Positions 1-6,317 of a stretch of 17,368 bases of DNA are shown here, one piece after another (the first letter of the stretch is position 1; each line of letters begins with the position of its first letter). Source of the DNA: Treponema sp. UBA3870 (GTDB lineage Bacteria > Spirochaetota > Spirochaetia > Treponematales > Treponemataceae); assembly GCA_002392275.1 (NCBI GenBank), contig DGGQ01000205.1, forward strand, positions 1 to 17,368, given 5' to 3'. Position numbers and translations under genes: made by a program. A model generated the notes under the pieces. That model worked only from the letters and a program-made list of their open reading frames with translations, made no database searches and was not told the origin of the DNA.

Positions 1-69
1 ATTATAATTCTTTTTGCGACAGTCATTCATTACTTGAGTAAAATTCTTCAAAAGCAGAAAATTAAATAA
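1..69 (+). CDS. possible C-terminal tail of a membrane protein (partial)
   Basis: The first reading frame is open from the window edge to a TAA at 67-69 and encodes 22 residues. The segment starts hydrophobic (IIILFATVIHYLSKIL) and ends in a basic tail (QKQKIK), the usual look of a last transmembrane helix followed by a positively charged cytoplasmic end. The other two plus-strand frames close sooner. This is too short to name a family, and it could be chance. The gene body would lie to the left of the window. Confidence 0.3.
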   Translation: MIILFATVIHYLSKILQKQKIK

Positions 70-90
70 GCATAACGGTAAATCTAAGGG

Positions 91-126
91 AACACAGAAT
101 AATTCGAATGCGGATTATTCTGTGTT
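91..126. terminator. 15-bp hairpin, possible terminator or operator
   Basis: The arms AACACAGAATAATTC (91-105) and GGATTATTCTGTGTT (112-126) pair at 14 of 15 positions around a 6-base loop. There is no T-tract on either side, so it is not a classical intrinsic terminator. It sits between the possible gene tail at 1-69 and the 3' end of the minus-strand TetR gene, where a terminator for either would be expected. A related string, GACACAGAATTC, recurs at 225-236 at the end of the TetR gene. The rest of 127-235 shows no gene or motif that I can support. Confidence 0.45.
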
Positions 127-235
127 AACAATAAGCTGCGACACATGACGCTTGGTCATTTTGTTTCTGTCGTGGGTGGTATTTCTGAAAGCTACAGGAA
201 CTTTACAATTTTTGAAAGTCGTTTGACACAGAATT

Positions 236-874
236 CTACTCTTTCCATTCCAGACGCATTTTAAGAAAATCCTTCATATCCTTGTAAAAATCCATTGGCA
301 GTGGAGTGATGTTAATCTGCCTGAGAGCTTCCTGAACCAGAGGATTTTTGTAGCAGCATACCGCATTTGACGAGGCATAGAACAAAACATCCAGCTGGAT
401 TTTGTAGGCGGCATCTTGACTTATTCCAATCATCCTGGAAAGGCATTTGCAGAAATCATTTGCAAAATCGTAATACTTCTTTTTGAAAACGGCCAGACGC
501 TCAACTGTGACATTAGTTTCTATCACCGGATTAAGATAGGAAACATAGCGCATGTAGTCCTGATTTGCGTTTAATATTCCGGCCCAGACTTCTGCAATCA
601 CGTCTATGGAAAAGTTATTGCCCTGGGGAAAAGCCGAAAGCAGGGACCCGTAGTATGCGCTCATTTTTTCCGCAGAGATTTCCAAAAAGATTTCTTCCTT
701 GGTCGTTACATATTTGTAAAGGTTTGCACGAGACCAACCAAGTTTTTCAGCTATTGTGGTAAGGGTAATCTCAGAGTAGGGGCAAGAAGCAAAGAGTTCT
801 GCCGTTGCCTCCTTGATTTGAGTAAGTCTTTCTTCCTTGTGTTCATCGCTTCTTGCTCGGATATAATCAGCCAT
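236..874 (-). CDS. TetR/AcrR-family transcriptional regulator
   Basis: This is a 212-residue helix-turn-helix repressor of TetR type. The DNA-binding domain lies near residues 12-66, with the recognition region ITLTTIAEKLGWSRANLYKY followed by the family-typical 'TTKEEIF'. The rest is a helical ligand-binding and dimer domain without recognisable specificity. I start it at the ATG at 874 (MADYIRARSDEH) because TetR proteins normally begin 10-15 residues before the first helix. The frame stays open to a GTG at 973, but that extension would run through an operator-like palindrome at 910-930. The Shine-Dalgarno match at 874 is poor. It is divergent from the lipoprotein at 1162, so that gene and itself are the likely targets. 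The ligand cannot be told from sequence. Confidence 0.9.
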   Translation of the reverse strand: MADYIRARSDEHKEERLTQIKEATAELFASCPYSEITLTTIAEKLGWSRANLYKYVTTKEEIFLEISAEKMSAYYGSLLSAFPQGNNFSIDVIAEVWAGILNANQDYMRYVSYLNPVIETNVTVERLAVFKKKYYDFANDFCKCLSRMIGISQDAAYKIQLDVLFYASSNAVCCYKNPLVQEALRQINITPLPMDFYKDMKDFLKMRLEWKE

Positions 875-909
875 ATCTAGAGAATAGCATACTAAAAGTT
901 TTTTTGCAA

Positions 910-930
910 TAAGCAACTTTTTGTTACTAA
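910..930. promoter_or_regulatory. operator-like palindrome 1 (candidate TetR site)
   Basis: The sequence TAAGCAAC, five T, GTTACTAA is an imperfect palindrome whose half-sites match 6 of 8 positions. It lies 36 bases upstream of the chosen TetR start codon. The same architecture (TAAGYAAC, five bases, GTTRCTWA) recurs at 979-999. A second, overlapping palindrome, ACTAAAA-N5-TTTTAGT, occupies 926-944. The size and symmetry suit a TetR dimer. Binding is inferred. Confidence 0.45.
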
Positions 931-977
931 AAACTTGTTTTAGTATTGACAAGTCATCAGTTATGCCATACACTTAG

Positions 978-1000
978 TTAAGTAACACGGTGTTGCTTAA
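978..1000. promoter_or_regulatory. operator-like palindrome 2 (candidate TetR site)
   Basis: TTAAGTAACAC, a central G, then GTGTTGCTTAA forms a 23-bp palindrome with 10 of 11 pairs matching. Its core TAAGTAAC-N5-GTTGCTTA repeats the half-site spacing of the palindrome at 910-930. It lies between the divergent TetR regulator and the lipoprotein gene, the normal location of an autoregulatory operator for this family. Confidence 0.5.
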
Positions 1001-1002
1001 AC

Positions 1003-1150
1003 GAAAAAAGGGGGAGGAGTCTCTTCCTACGTCCGCACTTCGTTACGTCCTACCCTCCCAGCGGGGGTATTCGCAACAAGTCCAACAGGGCGCAGTTTCG
1101 AGCGCACACCCTGCGATGCTTGCGTAGCAAACTCGGTTACAACGCCCCCT
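1003..1150. repeat. GC-rich hairpin-rich intergenic island
   Basis: About 150 bases are much richer in G and C than the AT-rich DNA on each side and contain several pairing segments. GGGAGG (1012-1017) pairs with CCTCCC (1054-1059). A symmetric hairpin is built from CAAG (1077-1080), CAGGG (1086-1090) and CGC (1091-1093) pairing with GCG (1102-1104), CCCTG (1109-1113) and CTTG (1119-1122), with 5-base unpaired spacers on both sides. GGGGG (1063-1067) can close against CCCCC (1145-1149). TACGTCC also occurs twice (1029-1035, 1044-1050). It looks like an interspersed repeat element; copy number is unknown. Confidence 0.45.
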
Positions 1151-1161
1151 ATGGAGTTTTT

Positions 1162-1638
1162 ATGAAAAAATTATTTTTAATTATTACATCAATAATTCTT
1201 CTAGTCTCAACAGCCTGTGCAAATGGAAAAAAGTCTGCAAAATCATCAGACAAAGGAGTACTTTCAAGCATGAAAATCTCAATTCAAATTACAAGTGATA
1301 GTGGCAGCCACAAGATTACCGCAACACTGACAGATAATTCTTCTGCAACTGCCTTTTATGAGCTTTTGAAAAAAGGTCCTGTTACAATCAAAATGAGTGA
1401 CTACGGGAACTTTGAAAAAGTAGGTTCGCTTGGAACTACACTTCCCAGAAACGATTCGCAGATTACAACAAGTGCCGGCGATATCATCTTGTATCAGGGA
1501 AATCAGATTACAATTTATTATGACACAAACAGCTGGAACTTTACCCGTCTTGGAAAAGTGGATGGAGTGACACAGGCCGAACTCACGAAAATCTTGGGCA
1601 AAGATGATGTGACTGCGGTTTTTGAAATCTGCAAGTAG
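1162..1638 (+). CDS. cyclophilin-like fold lipoprotein
   Basis: This 158-residue exported lipoprotein has a signal segment KKLFLIITSIILL and a spirochaete-style lipobox ending S-T-A-C19. A lysine/serine-rich linker precedes a domain at about residues 37-156 resembling the small bacterial cyclophilin-like family (I recall PF18050). Matching features are the start 'MKISIQI', 'ATLTDNSSATAFYELL', the 'MSDYGNFEKVGSLG' turn, 'GDIILYQGNQITIYYD' and 'LGKVDG'. Family members share the cyclophilin barrel, but prolyl isomerase activity has not been shown for them as far as I know. The ATG at 1162 is chosen because GGAG stands five bases before it and the signal peptide starts there; the upstream TTG at 1120 would place extra residues before the signal. 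It is divergent from the TetR gene. Confidence 0.75.
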   Translation: MKKLFLIITSIILLVSTACANGKKSAKSSDKGVLSSMKISIQITSDSGSHKITATLTDNSSATAFYELLKKGPVTIKMSDYGNFEKVGSLGTTLPRNDSQITTSAGDIILYQGNQITIYYDTNSWNFTRLGKVDGVTQAELTKILGKDDVTAVFEICK

Positions 1639-1646
1639 TGACTTAA

Positions 1647-1687
1647 GGAACCGCTGATTAATACACGAAGCATTACTCAGCAGTTCC
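1647..1687 (+). terminator. imperfect 16-bp hairpin after the lipoprotein gene
   Basis: GGAACCGCTGATTAAT (1647-1662) and ATTACTCAGCAGTTCC (1672-1687) pair at 14 of 16 positions, or all 16 as RNA with G-U pairs, around a 9-base loop. It begins 8 bases after the lipoprotein stop codon. The T-rich stretch only starts some bases later, so it is a weak intrinsic terminator; it could instead be a dispersed genomic repeat. Confidence 0.5.
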
Positions 1688-1690
1688 AGA

Positions 1691-1725
1691 CAATTTCTTG
1701 TAATTCTTTATACTGTAAGAAATTG
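1691..1725. promoter_or_regulatory. inverted repeat around a possible -10 box upstream of the DXS-like gene
   Basis: CAATTTCTT (1691-1699) and AAGAAATTG (1717-1725) are a perfect 9-bp inverted repeat. A TATACT hexamer (1709-1714), one mismatch from the -10 consensus, lies inside the 17-base centre, though no good -35 box is visible. TGTAATT (1699-1705) could alternatively pair with AATTACA (1732-1738). This may be an operator or a leader-RNA switch for the gene at 1778; neither is proven. Confidence 0.35.
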
Positions 1726-1777
1726 CTGCGAAATTACAGGTGTTAACCTAAAAAACATAGTAAAATAGGAGTAAATA

Positions 1778-3544
1778 ATGATTCTAGATAAAATTAATTC
1801 ACCGGCAGATTTGAAAAAACTTTCGGTTTCCGAACTTCCAGCCTTGGCTCAGGAAATCCGCGAGGGACTTTTTAACCGACTTACAAAAATCGGCGGACAT
1901 TTTGGTCCTAACTTTGGTTTTGTGGAGGCGACAATTGCCCTGCACTATGTTTTTAATTCTCCAAAGGATAAATTCGTTTTTGACGTTTCCCATCAATCTT
2001 ATGCCCACAAAATGCTCACTGGACGAAAAGCCGGCTACTTTGACGACAAGCGTTTTTCAGAAGATTCAGGCTACACCAATCATGACGAAAGCGAGCACGA
2101 CTTTTTCGACATCGGTCACACTTCAACTTCAATCGCGCTGGCTCTGGGACTTGCAAAAGGCCGCGACATCTTGGGTGAAAAAGAAAACATCATTGCGGTT
2201 ATCGGCGATGGTTCCCTTTCCGGTGGCGAGGCCATGGAAGCACTCAGTGTTGCAGGCAGCGAGCTGAACTCAAATTTCATTATTGTAGTGAACGACAACG
2301 AAATGGCAATCGCAGAAACTCACGGGGGAATCTACAAAAATCTTAAAGTCCTCCGCGAGTCAAACGGCAAGGCAGAAAACAACTGGTTCACAGTCTTTGG
2401 ACTGGACTATATATATGAAGAAAATGGGAACGACATTGCCTCTTTAATCAAAGTTTTTGAAAAGGTCCGCGATTCAAATCATCCGGTTGTGGTTCATATT
2501 CATACCCAGAAAGGAAAAGGCTACGAGCTTGCAGAAAAAGACAAGGAAGGCTGGCACTGGTGTGTTCCATTTGACAGAGCCACAGGAAAGCCAACATTCA
2601 AGTTCGGAAACGGTGAATCGTATTTTGGAATGACAAGCCAATATATAATAGAAAAGGCAAAAAAAGATAAGGATTTTATTGTGGTAACTCCTGCCATGCC
2701 TATGTCTGTGGGCCTGGGACCAAAGGAACGCGAAATTCTTGGCACTCAGTACATCGACACCGGCATTGCAGAAGAAGCAGCAGTCGCAATCGCATCTGGA
2801 ATTGCCCGCCGTGGTGCAAAGCCGCTTGTTGTAACAAACATGACCTTCCTGCAGAGGGCTTACGACCAGATTTCCCAGGATGTCTGCATCAACAAAACAC
2901 CAGTTACTATGCTGATGAACTACACTTCTTTCGATGGTCTTACCGATGTTACTCACCTTGGAATTTTCGGACTTGCAGCTTTTACTAATATTCCAAACCT
3001 TGTGGTGCTCTGTCCTTCAAGTGCGGAAGAATACATTTCCATGCTGGACTGGAGCCTTGAGCAGAAGGAAAATCCTGTTTTGATTTTGATTCCGGGAAAC
3101 CAAGTAACCCACCGTCCCGCAGACAAAAATTACAACGATTTGAACCGCTTTATAATAGAAGAACAAGGCGAAAAGGTTGCTGTAATCGCGCTGGGAGATT
3201 TTTTCCAGAAAGGGCAGGCTCTTACAGCAGCAATAAAAGAGAAATGCGGATTTACGCCAAGCCTTATAAATCCCCGTTTTGCTTCGGGTCTGGACAAAGA
3301 GCTTTTGCTGGAACTTGAAAAAGACCACGAGCTTGTAATCACACTTGAAGACGGCATCCTTGAAGGCGGATTTGGCCAGAAGATTGCTTCTTTCTACGGT
3401 CCAGATAAAATGCTTGTGAAGAATTACGGTCTTGAAAAGAAATTCTACGACCGTTACCAGCCGGAGGAACTTTTGTATGACTCTGGCATGACATGCGATC
3501 AGATTTTGGAGGATATAAAGAAATGTATTGAGGGGCGAACATAA
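1778..3544 (+). CDS. DXS-like thiamine-diphosphate enzyme (divergent 1-deoxyxylulose-5-phosphate synthase paralogue)
   Basis: This 588-residue protein has the transketolase domain order of DXS but is shorter than the usual ~620. The cofactor half is intact: GGH41, SHQ72-74, GHTSTS with H114, GDG 143-145 with the metal ligand N-D-N (172-174), and the activating glutamate E332 in 'GIAEEAAV'. 'TFLQRAYDQ' with R360 is also DXS-like. However, the DXS 'GPxDGHD' segment reads YEENGND near 213-219, the position of E. coli Y392 reads N354, that of R420 reads Y382, and the arginine of 'YPRGN' (R478) is missing in 'LIPGN'. These residues bind the glyceraldehyde-3-phosphate acceptor in DXS, so another acceptor is plausible. 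AGGAG stands six bases before the ATG. It is probably monocistronic. Genome annotations usually call such proteins DXS; I leave the symbol blank because the alignment is from memory and function is uncertain. Confidence 0.8.
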   Translation: MILDKINSPADLKKLSVSELPALAQEIREGLFNRLTKIGGHFGPNFGFVEATIALHYVFNSPKDKFVFDVSHQSYAHKMLTGRKAGYFDDKRFSEDSGYTNHDESEHDFFDIGHTSTSIALALGLAKGRDILGEKENIIAVIGDGSLSGGEAMEALSVAGSELNSNFIIVVNDNEMAIAETHGGIYKNLKVLRESNGKAENNWFTVFGLDYIYEENGNDIASLIKVFEKVRDSNHPVVVHIHTQKGKGYELAEKDKEGWHWCVPFDRATGKPTFKFGNGESYFGMTSQYIIEKAKKDKDFIVVTPAMPMSVGLGPKEREILGTQYIDTGIAEEAAVAIASGIARRGAKPLVVTNMTFLQRAYDQISQDVCINKTPVTMLMNYTSFDGLTDVTHLGIFGLAAFTNIPNLVVLCPSSAEEYISMLDWSLEQKENPVLILIPGNQVTHRPADKNYNDLNRFIIEEQGEKVAVIALGDFFQKGQALTAAIKEKCGFTPSLINPRFASGLDKELLLELEKDHELVITLEDGILEGGFGQKIASFYGPDKMLVKNYGLEKKFYDRYQPEELLYDSGMTCDQILEDIKKCIEGRT

Positions 3545-3628
3545 AGCCATCGCTTATGCTGGTGGATGTTTACTTCGATTCTCTTCCTGTTGCGAGAAAT
3601 ACTACTTTATGTTTTTGTGATTTTGGTC

Positions 3629-3634
3629 TATAAT
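3629..3634 (+). promoter_or_regulatory. -10 box upstream of the rhamnose operon
   Basis: TATAAT is a perfect -10 hexamer lying 40 bases before the rfbA start, leaving an untranslated leader of about 33 bases that contains AGAAGGGA as ribosome site. The hexamer 17 bases upstream (TTTATG) is a weak -35. No other intergenic gap of this size occurs until after rfbD, so this is the best candidate promoter of the whole cluster. Confidence 0.45.
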
Positions 3635-3674
3635 TCTACATATTTAATCTTTCGCGCTACAGAAGGGATCATAC

Positions 3675-4550
3675 ATGAAAGGAATAATTCTAGCCGGAGG
3701 CTCCGGTACCCGGCTTTATCCAATTACCAGGGCTGTGTCCAAGCAGATTCTGCCCCTTTATGACAAGCCGATGATCTACTATCCGCTTTCCTGTCTCATG
3801 CTTGCGGGAATCAGGGAGGTTTTGATAATCTCAACCCCGCGAGACATCAAACTTTTCGAGGAGCTTTTTGGCGACGGGAAATGGCTCGGGATGAAATTTG
3901 ATTACGCGGTGCAGGACAGACCCCGTGGACTGGCCGATGCGTTTATTGTTGGGAAAGATTTTATCGGTAATGACGATGTTGCTTTGGTTCTTGGCGACAA
4001 TATCTTCTTTGGACAGGCGTTTTCTACTATTTTGAAAAGGGTTGTTTCAAAAATAGAATCAAAATCTACAGAGGCTGTTATTTTTGGCTACATGGTAAAG
4101 GATCCGACCGCCTATGGTGTCGTGGAGTTTAATTCCGAAGGGAAGGTCCTTGGAATAGAGGAGAAACCTGCAAATCCAAAATCAAACTATGCCGTCCCGG
4201 GGCTTTACTTTTACAACAACGACGTGGTGAAAATTGCGCAGTCCGTAAAACCAAGTGCGCGTGGTGAAATCGAGATAACGGCTGTGAACAACGCATACCT
4301 TGAGCGCGGGACCCTTTCCGTCGAGCTGCTTGGACGCGGCATGGCTTGGCTTGATACAGGAACCTACGACGGGCTTCTGGAGGCATCCAATTTTATCGCG
4401 ACAATCGAAAAAAGGCAGGGGCTGTATGTGAGCTGCATTGAGGAGATAGCGTTCCGCAAGGGATGGATCGCAAAAGAACAGATGCTTGATATGGCTATCG
4501 AATACAAGACCGATTATGGTGCTTATCTTAAGTATGTTGCAGAGAGATAA
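3675..4550 (+). CDS. rfbA: glucose-1-phosphate thymidylyltransferase
   Basis: It joins dTTP and glucose-1-phosphate into dTDP-glucose, the first step of dTDP-L-rhamnose synthesis in the cytoplasm. The 291 residues match the length of E. coli RmlA. The N-terminal nucleotide-binding signature is GGSGTRLYPIT (8-18), followed by SKQ (22-24); metal-binding D108 sits in 'VLGDNIFFG'. 'GIEEKPANPKS' and 'WLDTGTYDGLLEA' are standard sugar-site and C-terminal motifs. AGAAGGGA precedes the ATG at a normal distance. It is first of four genes in the order A-C-B-D, with only 18 bases to the next. The assignment is secure. Confidence 0.97.
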   Translation: MKGIILAGGSGTRLYPITRAVSKQILPLYDKPMIYYPLSCLMLAGIREVLIISTPRDIKLFEELFGDGKWLGMKFDYAVQDRPRGLADAFIVGKDFIGNDDVALVLGDNIFFGQAFSTILKRVVSKIESKSTEAVIFGYMVKDPTAYGVVEFNSEGKVLGIEEKPANPKSNYAVPGLYFYNNDVVKIAQSVKPSARGEIEITAVNNAYLERGTLSVELLGRGMAWLDTGTYDGLLEASNFIATIEKRQGLYVSCIEEIAFRKGWIAKEQMLDMAIEYKTDYGAYLKYVAER

Positions 4551-4568
4551 AATAGTGGAAATTATTAC

Positions 4569-5168
4569 ATGATATTTGAATTCAAAAAATGCCTTGTAAA
4601 TGATACTGAAATAAATGGTCTCTATGAGATACTGCCTAAAGTTTTTAATGATAAAAGGGGCTATTTTATAGGGGTGTATTCAGAAAAAGATTTTTTTAAT
4701 GCTGGGCTGAGAATGAAATTTATTATAGACAACCAGAGCTCCTCATCCAGGGGAGTCCTCCGTGGGCTGCATTTTCAGACCAGACATCCACAGGGAAAGC
4801 TTGTCCGCGCTGTGTCGGGCCGTGTCTATGATGTCGCGGTTGACCTGAGGAACGGCTCCCCGACATTCGGAAAATACTACGGGGTCATTCTGGATTCAGA
4901 AAGGCAGAACCAGTTCTACATTCCGGAGGGATTCGCGCATGGATTCTATGTGCTTTCCGACTCCGCCGTCTTTGCCTACAAGTGCACCGACTTTTATGAC
5001 CCCAAGGGCGAAGGCGGACTTATGTGGAACGACCCGACGATTGGAATTGACTGGAAATCTGTCGCGCCGGAAATTGAGCCGCTTCTTTCTGAGAAAGACG
5101 GAAAACATCCGGCATTTGATTTGAATGGAAAATATTTTGACCTGAGCGGAAAATGGATTGGAGACTGA
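4569..5168 (+). CDS. rfbC: dTDP-4-dehydrorhamnose 3,5-epimerase
   Basis: This is the third enzyme of dTDP-rhamnose synthesis, a cupin that epimerises C3 and C5 of dTDP-4-keto-6-deoxyglucose. Catalytic H68 is in 'RGVLRGLHFQ', the conserved lysine K77 in 'PQGKLVR', the proton-donor tyrosine Y137 in 'FAYKCT', and D161 in 'GIDW'. 'YIPEGFAHGFYVLSD' is the conserved strand. At 199 residues it is slightly longer than the typical 180-185. The gene is compositionally split: by hand count about 28% GC over 4569-4730 and about 59% over 4731-4890. The function is intact on both sides. Its stop lies one base before the rfbB ATG, so the two are translationally linked. Confidence 0.96.
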   Translation: MIFEFKKCLVNDTEINGLYEILPKVFNDKRGYFIGVYSEKDFFNAGLRMKFIIDNQSSSSRGVLRGLHFQTRHPQGKLVRAVSGRVYDVAVDLRNGSPTFGKYYGVILDSERQNQFYIPEGFAHGFYVLSDSAVFAYKCTDFYDPKGEGGLMWNDPTIGIDWKSVAPEIEPLLSEKDGKHPAFDLNGKYFDLSGKWIGD

Positions 5169-5169
5169 C

Positions 5170-6315
5170 ATGGCAAAAAGAAAACTAACCAACATCCTGA
5201 TTACCGGCGGCTGCGGATTTATCGGATGCAATTTCATCCACTATCTTTTTGGTGAAAGTACGGCCGGGGGTGCGGATTTTACTGATGCTGATTTTCATGG
5301 CAGGATTATAAACGTTGACTGCCTGACTTATGCCGGTAATGCAGAGAGCCTGAAGGATATCGAGGAAAAATATGGACGCGGCGTTGACGAATCAAGACGC
5401 AGATATTTTTTTGAGAGGGCTGACATCTGCGACAGGGAGCAGATTGAAAGAATCTTCAGGCAGTACGACATTGACACCGTAATCCATTTTGCGGCGGAAA
5501 GCCATGTTGACCGCTCGATCCTTGGCCCGGAGGCGTTCATGCGCACCAACGTGATGGGCACTTTCACACTTCTTGACGTGGCAAAAAACTATTGGAACGT
5601 TTCGCTTGAAAACCAGCGTGACGATGTTCTGTTCCACCACATCTCAACCGACGAGGTCTACGGCACTTTGGGAGAGACGGGTTATTTCCTTGAGACGACA
5701 CCCTACGACCCGCGCTCCCCGTATTCATCAAGCAAGGCGAGCAGCGACCACATCGTCATGGCGTACCACCACACCTACGGGCTTCCAATCACTTTGTCAA
5801 ACTGCACGAACAACTATGGCCCGTTCCAGTTCCCGGAAAAACTCCTGCCGTTAATGATTTCAAACATCAGGGACGGAAAAAATCTTCCGGTCTATGGCGA
5901 CGGAAAGAATATCCGCGACTGGATCTATGTTGAGGACCACAACCGCGGTGTATGGCAGATTGTGAATCAGTCGCCCGCCGGAGAAAAATGGAACCTTGGC
6001 GGTGAAAACGAATGGGAGAACATCCGTCTTTTGAACACGGTGATTGATTTGACCGCAAAGGAGCTTGGAAAAAATCCAGACGATGTGAAAAAGACAATCA
6101 CTTATGTAAAGGACAGGCCGGGGCATGACCGGCGCTACGCAATCGACTGCACGAAGGCAAAGACGAGGCTGGGCTGGGAACGGAAGATGACTTTTGAGCA
6201 GGGGCTTCTTTCCACAATCAGATGGTACCTGGGCCATCCGGAATGGATTGAGCATATCAAGAGCGGCGCATACAAGGATTGGATTCAGAAAAACTACAGT
6301 GACCGGGGGCGTTGA
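5170..6315 (+). CDS. rfbB: dTDP-glucose 4,6-dehydratase
   Basis: This second pathway enzyme is an NAD-dependent extended short-chain dehydrogenase that turns dTDP-glucose into the 4-keto-6-deoxy sugar. The Rossmann motif GGCGFIG is at 13-19, the STDEVYG motif with the catalytic Asp-Glu is at 159-165, and the YxxxK pair is Y185/K189 in 'SPYSSSKASSDH'. At 381 residues it is about 20 longer than E. coli RmlB; the extra length includes a glycine/aspartate-rich insertion near residues 28-43 (ESTAGGADFTDADFHG), absent from most homologues as I recall. I choose the ATG at 5170, with GGAG six bases upstream inside the rfbC end, over an in-frame TTG at 5158. Confidence 0.96.
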   Translation: MAKRKLTNILITGGCGFIGCNFIHYLFGESTAGGADFTDADFHGRIINVDCLTYAGNAESLKDIEEKYGRGVDESRRRYFFERADICDREQIERIFRQYDIDTVIHFAAESHVDRSILGPEAFMRTNVMGTFTLLDVAKNYWNVSLENQRDDVLFHHISTDEVYGTLGETGYFLETTPYDPRSPYSSSKASSDHIVMAYHHTYGLPITLSNCTNNYGPFQFPEKLLPLMISNIRDGKNLPVYGDGKNIRDWIYVEDHNRGVWQIVNQSPAGEKWNLGGENEWENIRLLNTVIDLTAKELGKNPDDVKKTITYVKDRPGHDRRYAIDCTKAKTRLGWERKMTFEQGLLSTIRWYLGHPEWIEHIKSGAYKDWIQKNYSDRGR

Positions 6316-6317
6316 AT

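Noticed and set aside
875..973. N-terminal extension of the TetR gene to a GTG at 973
   Set aside because: The added 33 residues are unlike TetR N-termini, and the extension would cover operator-like palindromes. The family normally starts close to the chosen ATG at 874.
1003..1150. Integron attC site in the GC-rich island
   Set aside because: The symmetric unpaired spacers suggested it, and GTTAAGT at 977-983 fits the GTTRRRY core, but I found no matching inverse core at the other end and no integrase or cassette array.
2474..3550. Long minus-strand open frames (160 and 177 codons)
   Set aside because: They are antisense to the DXS-like gene, whose conserved motifs span the region; the translations are low-complexity and lack ribosome sites.
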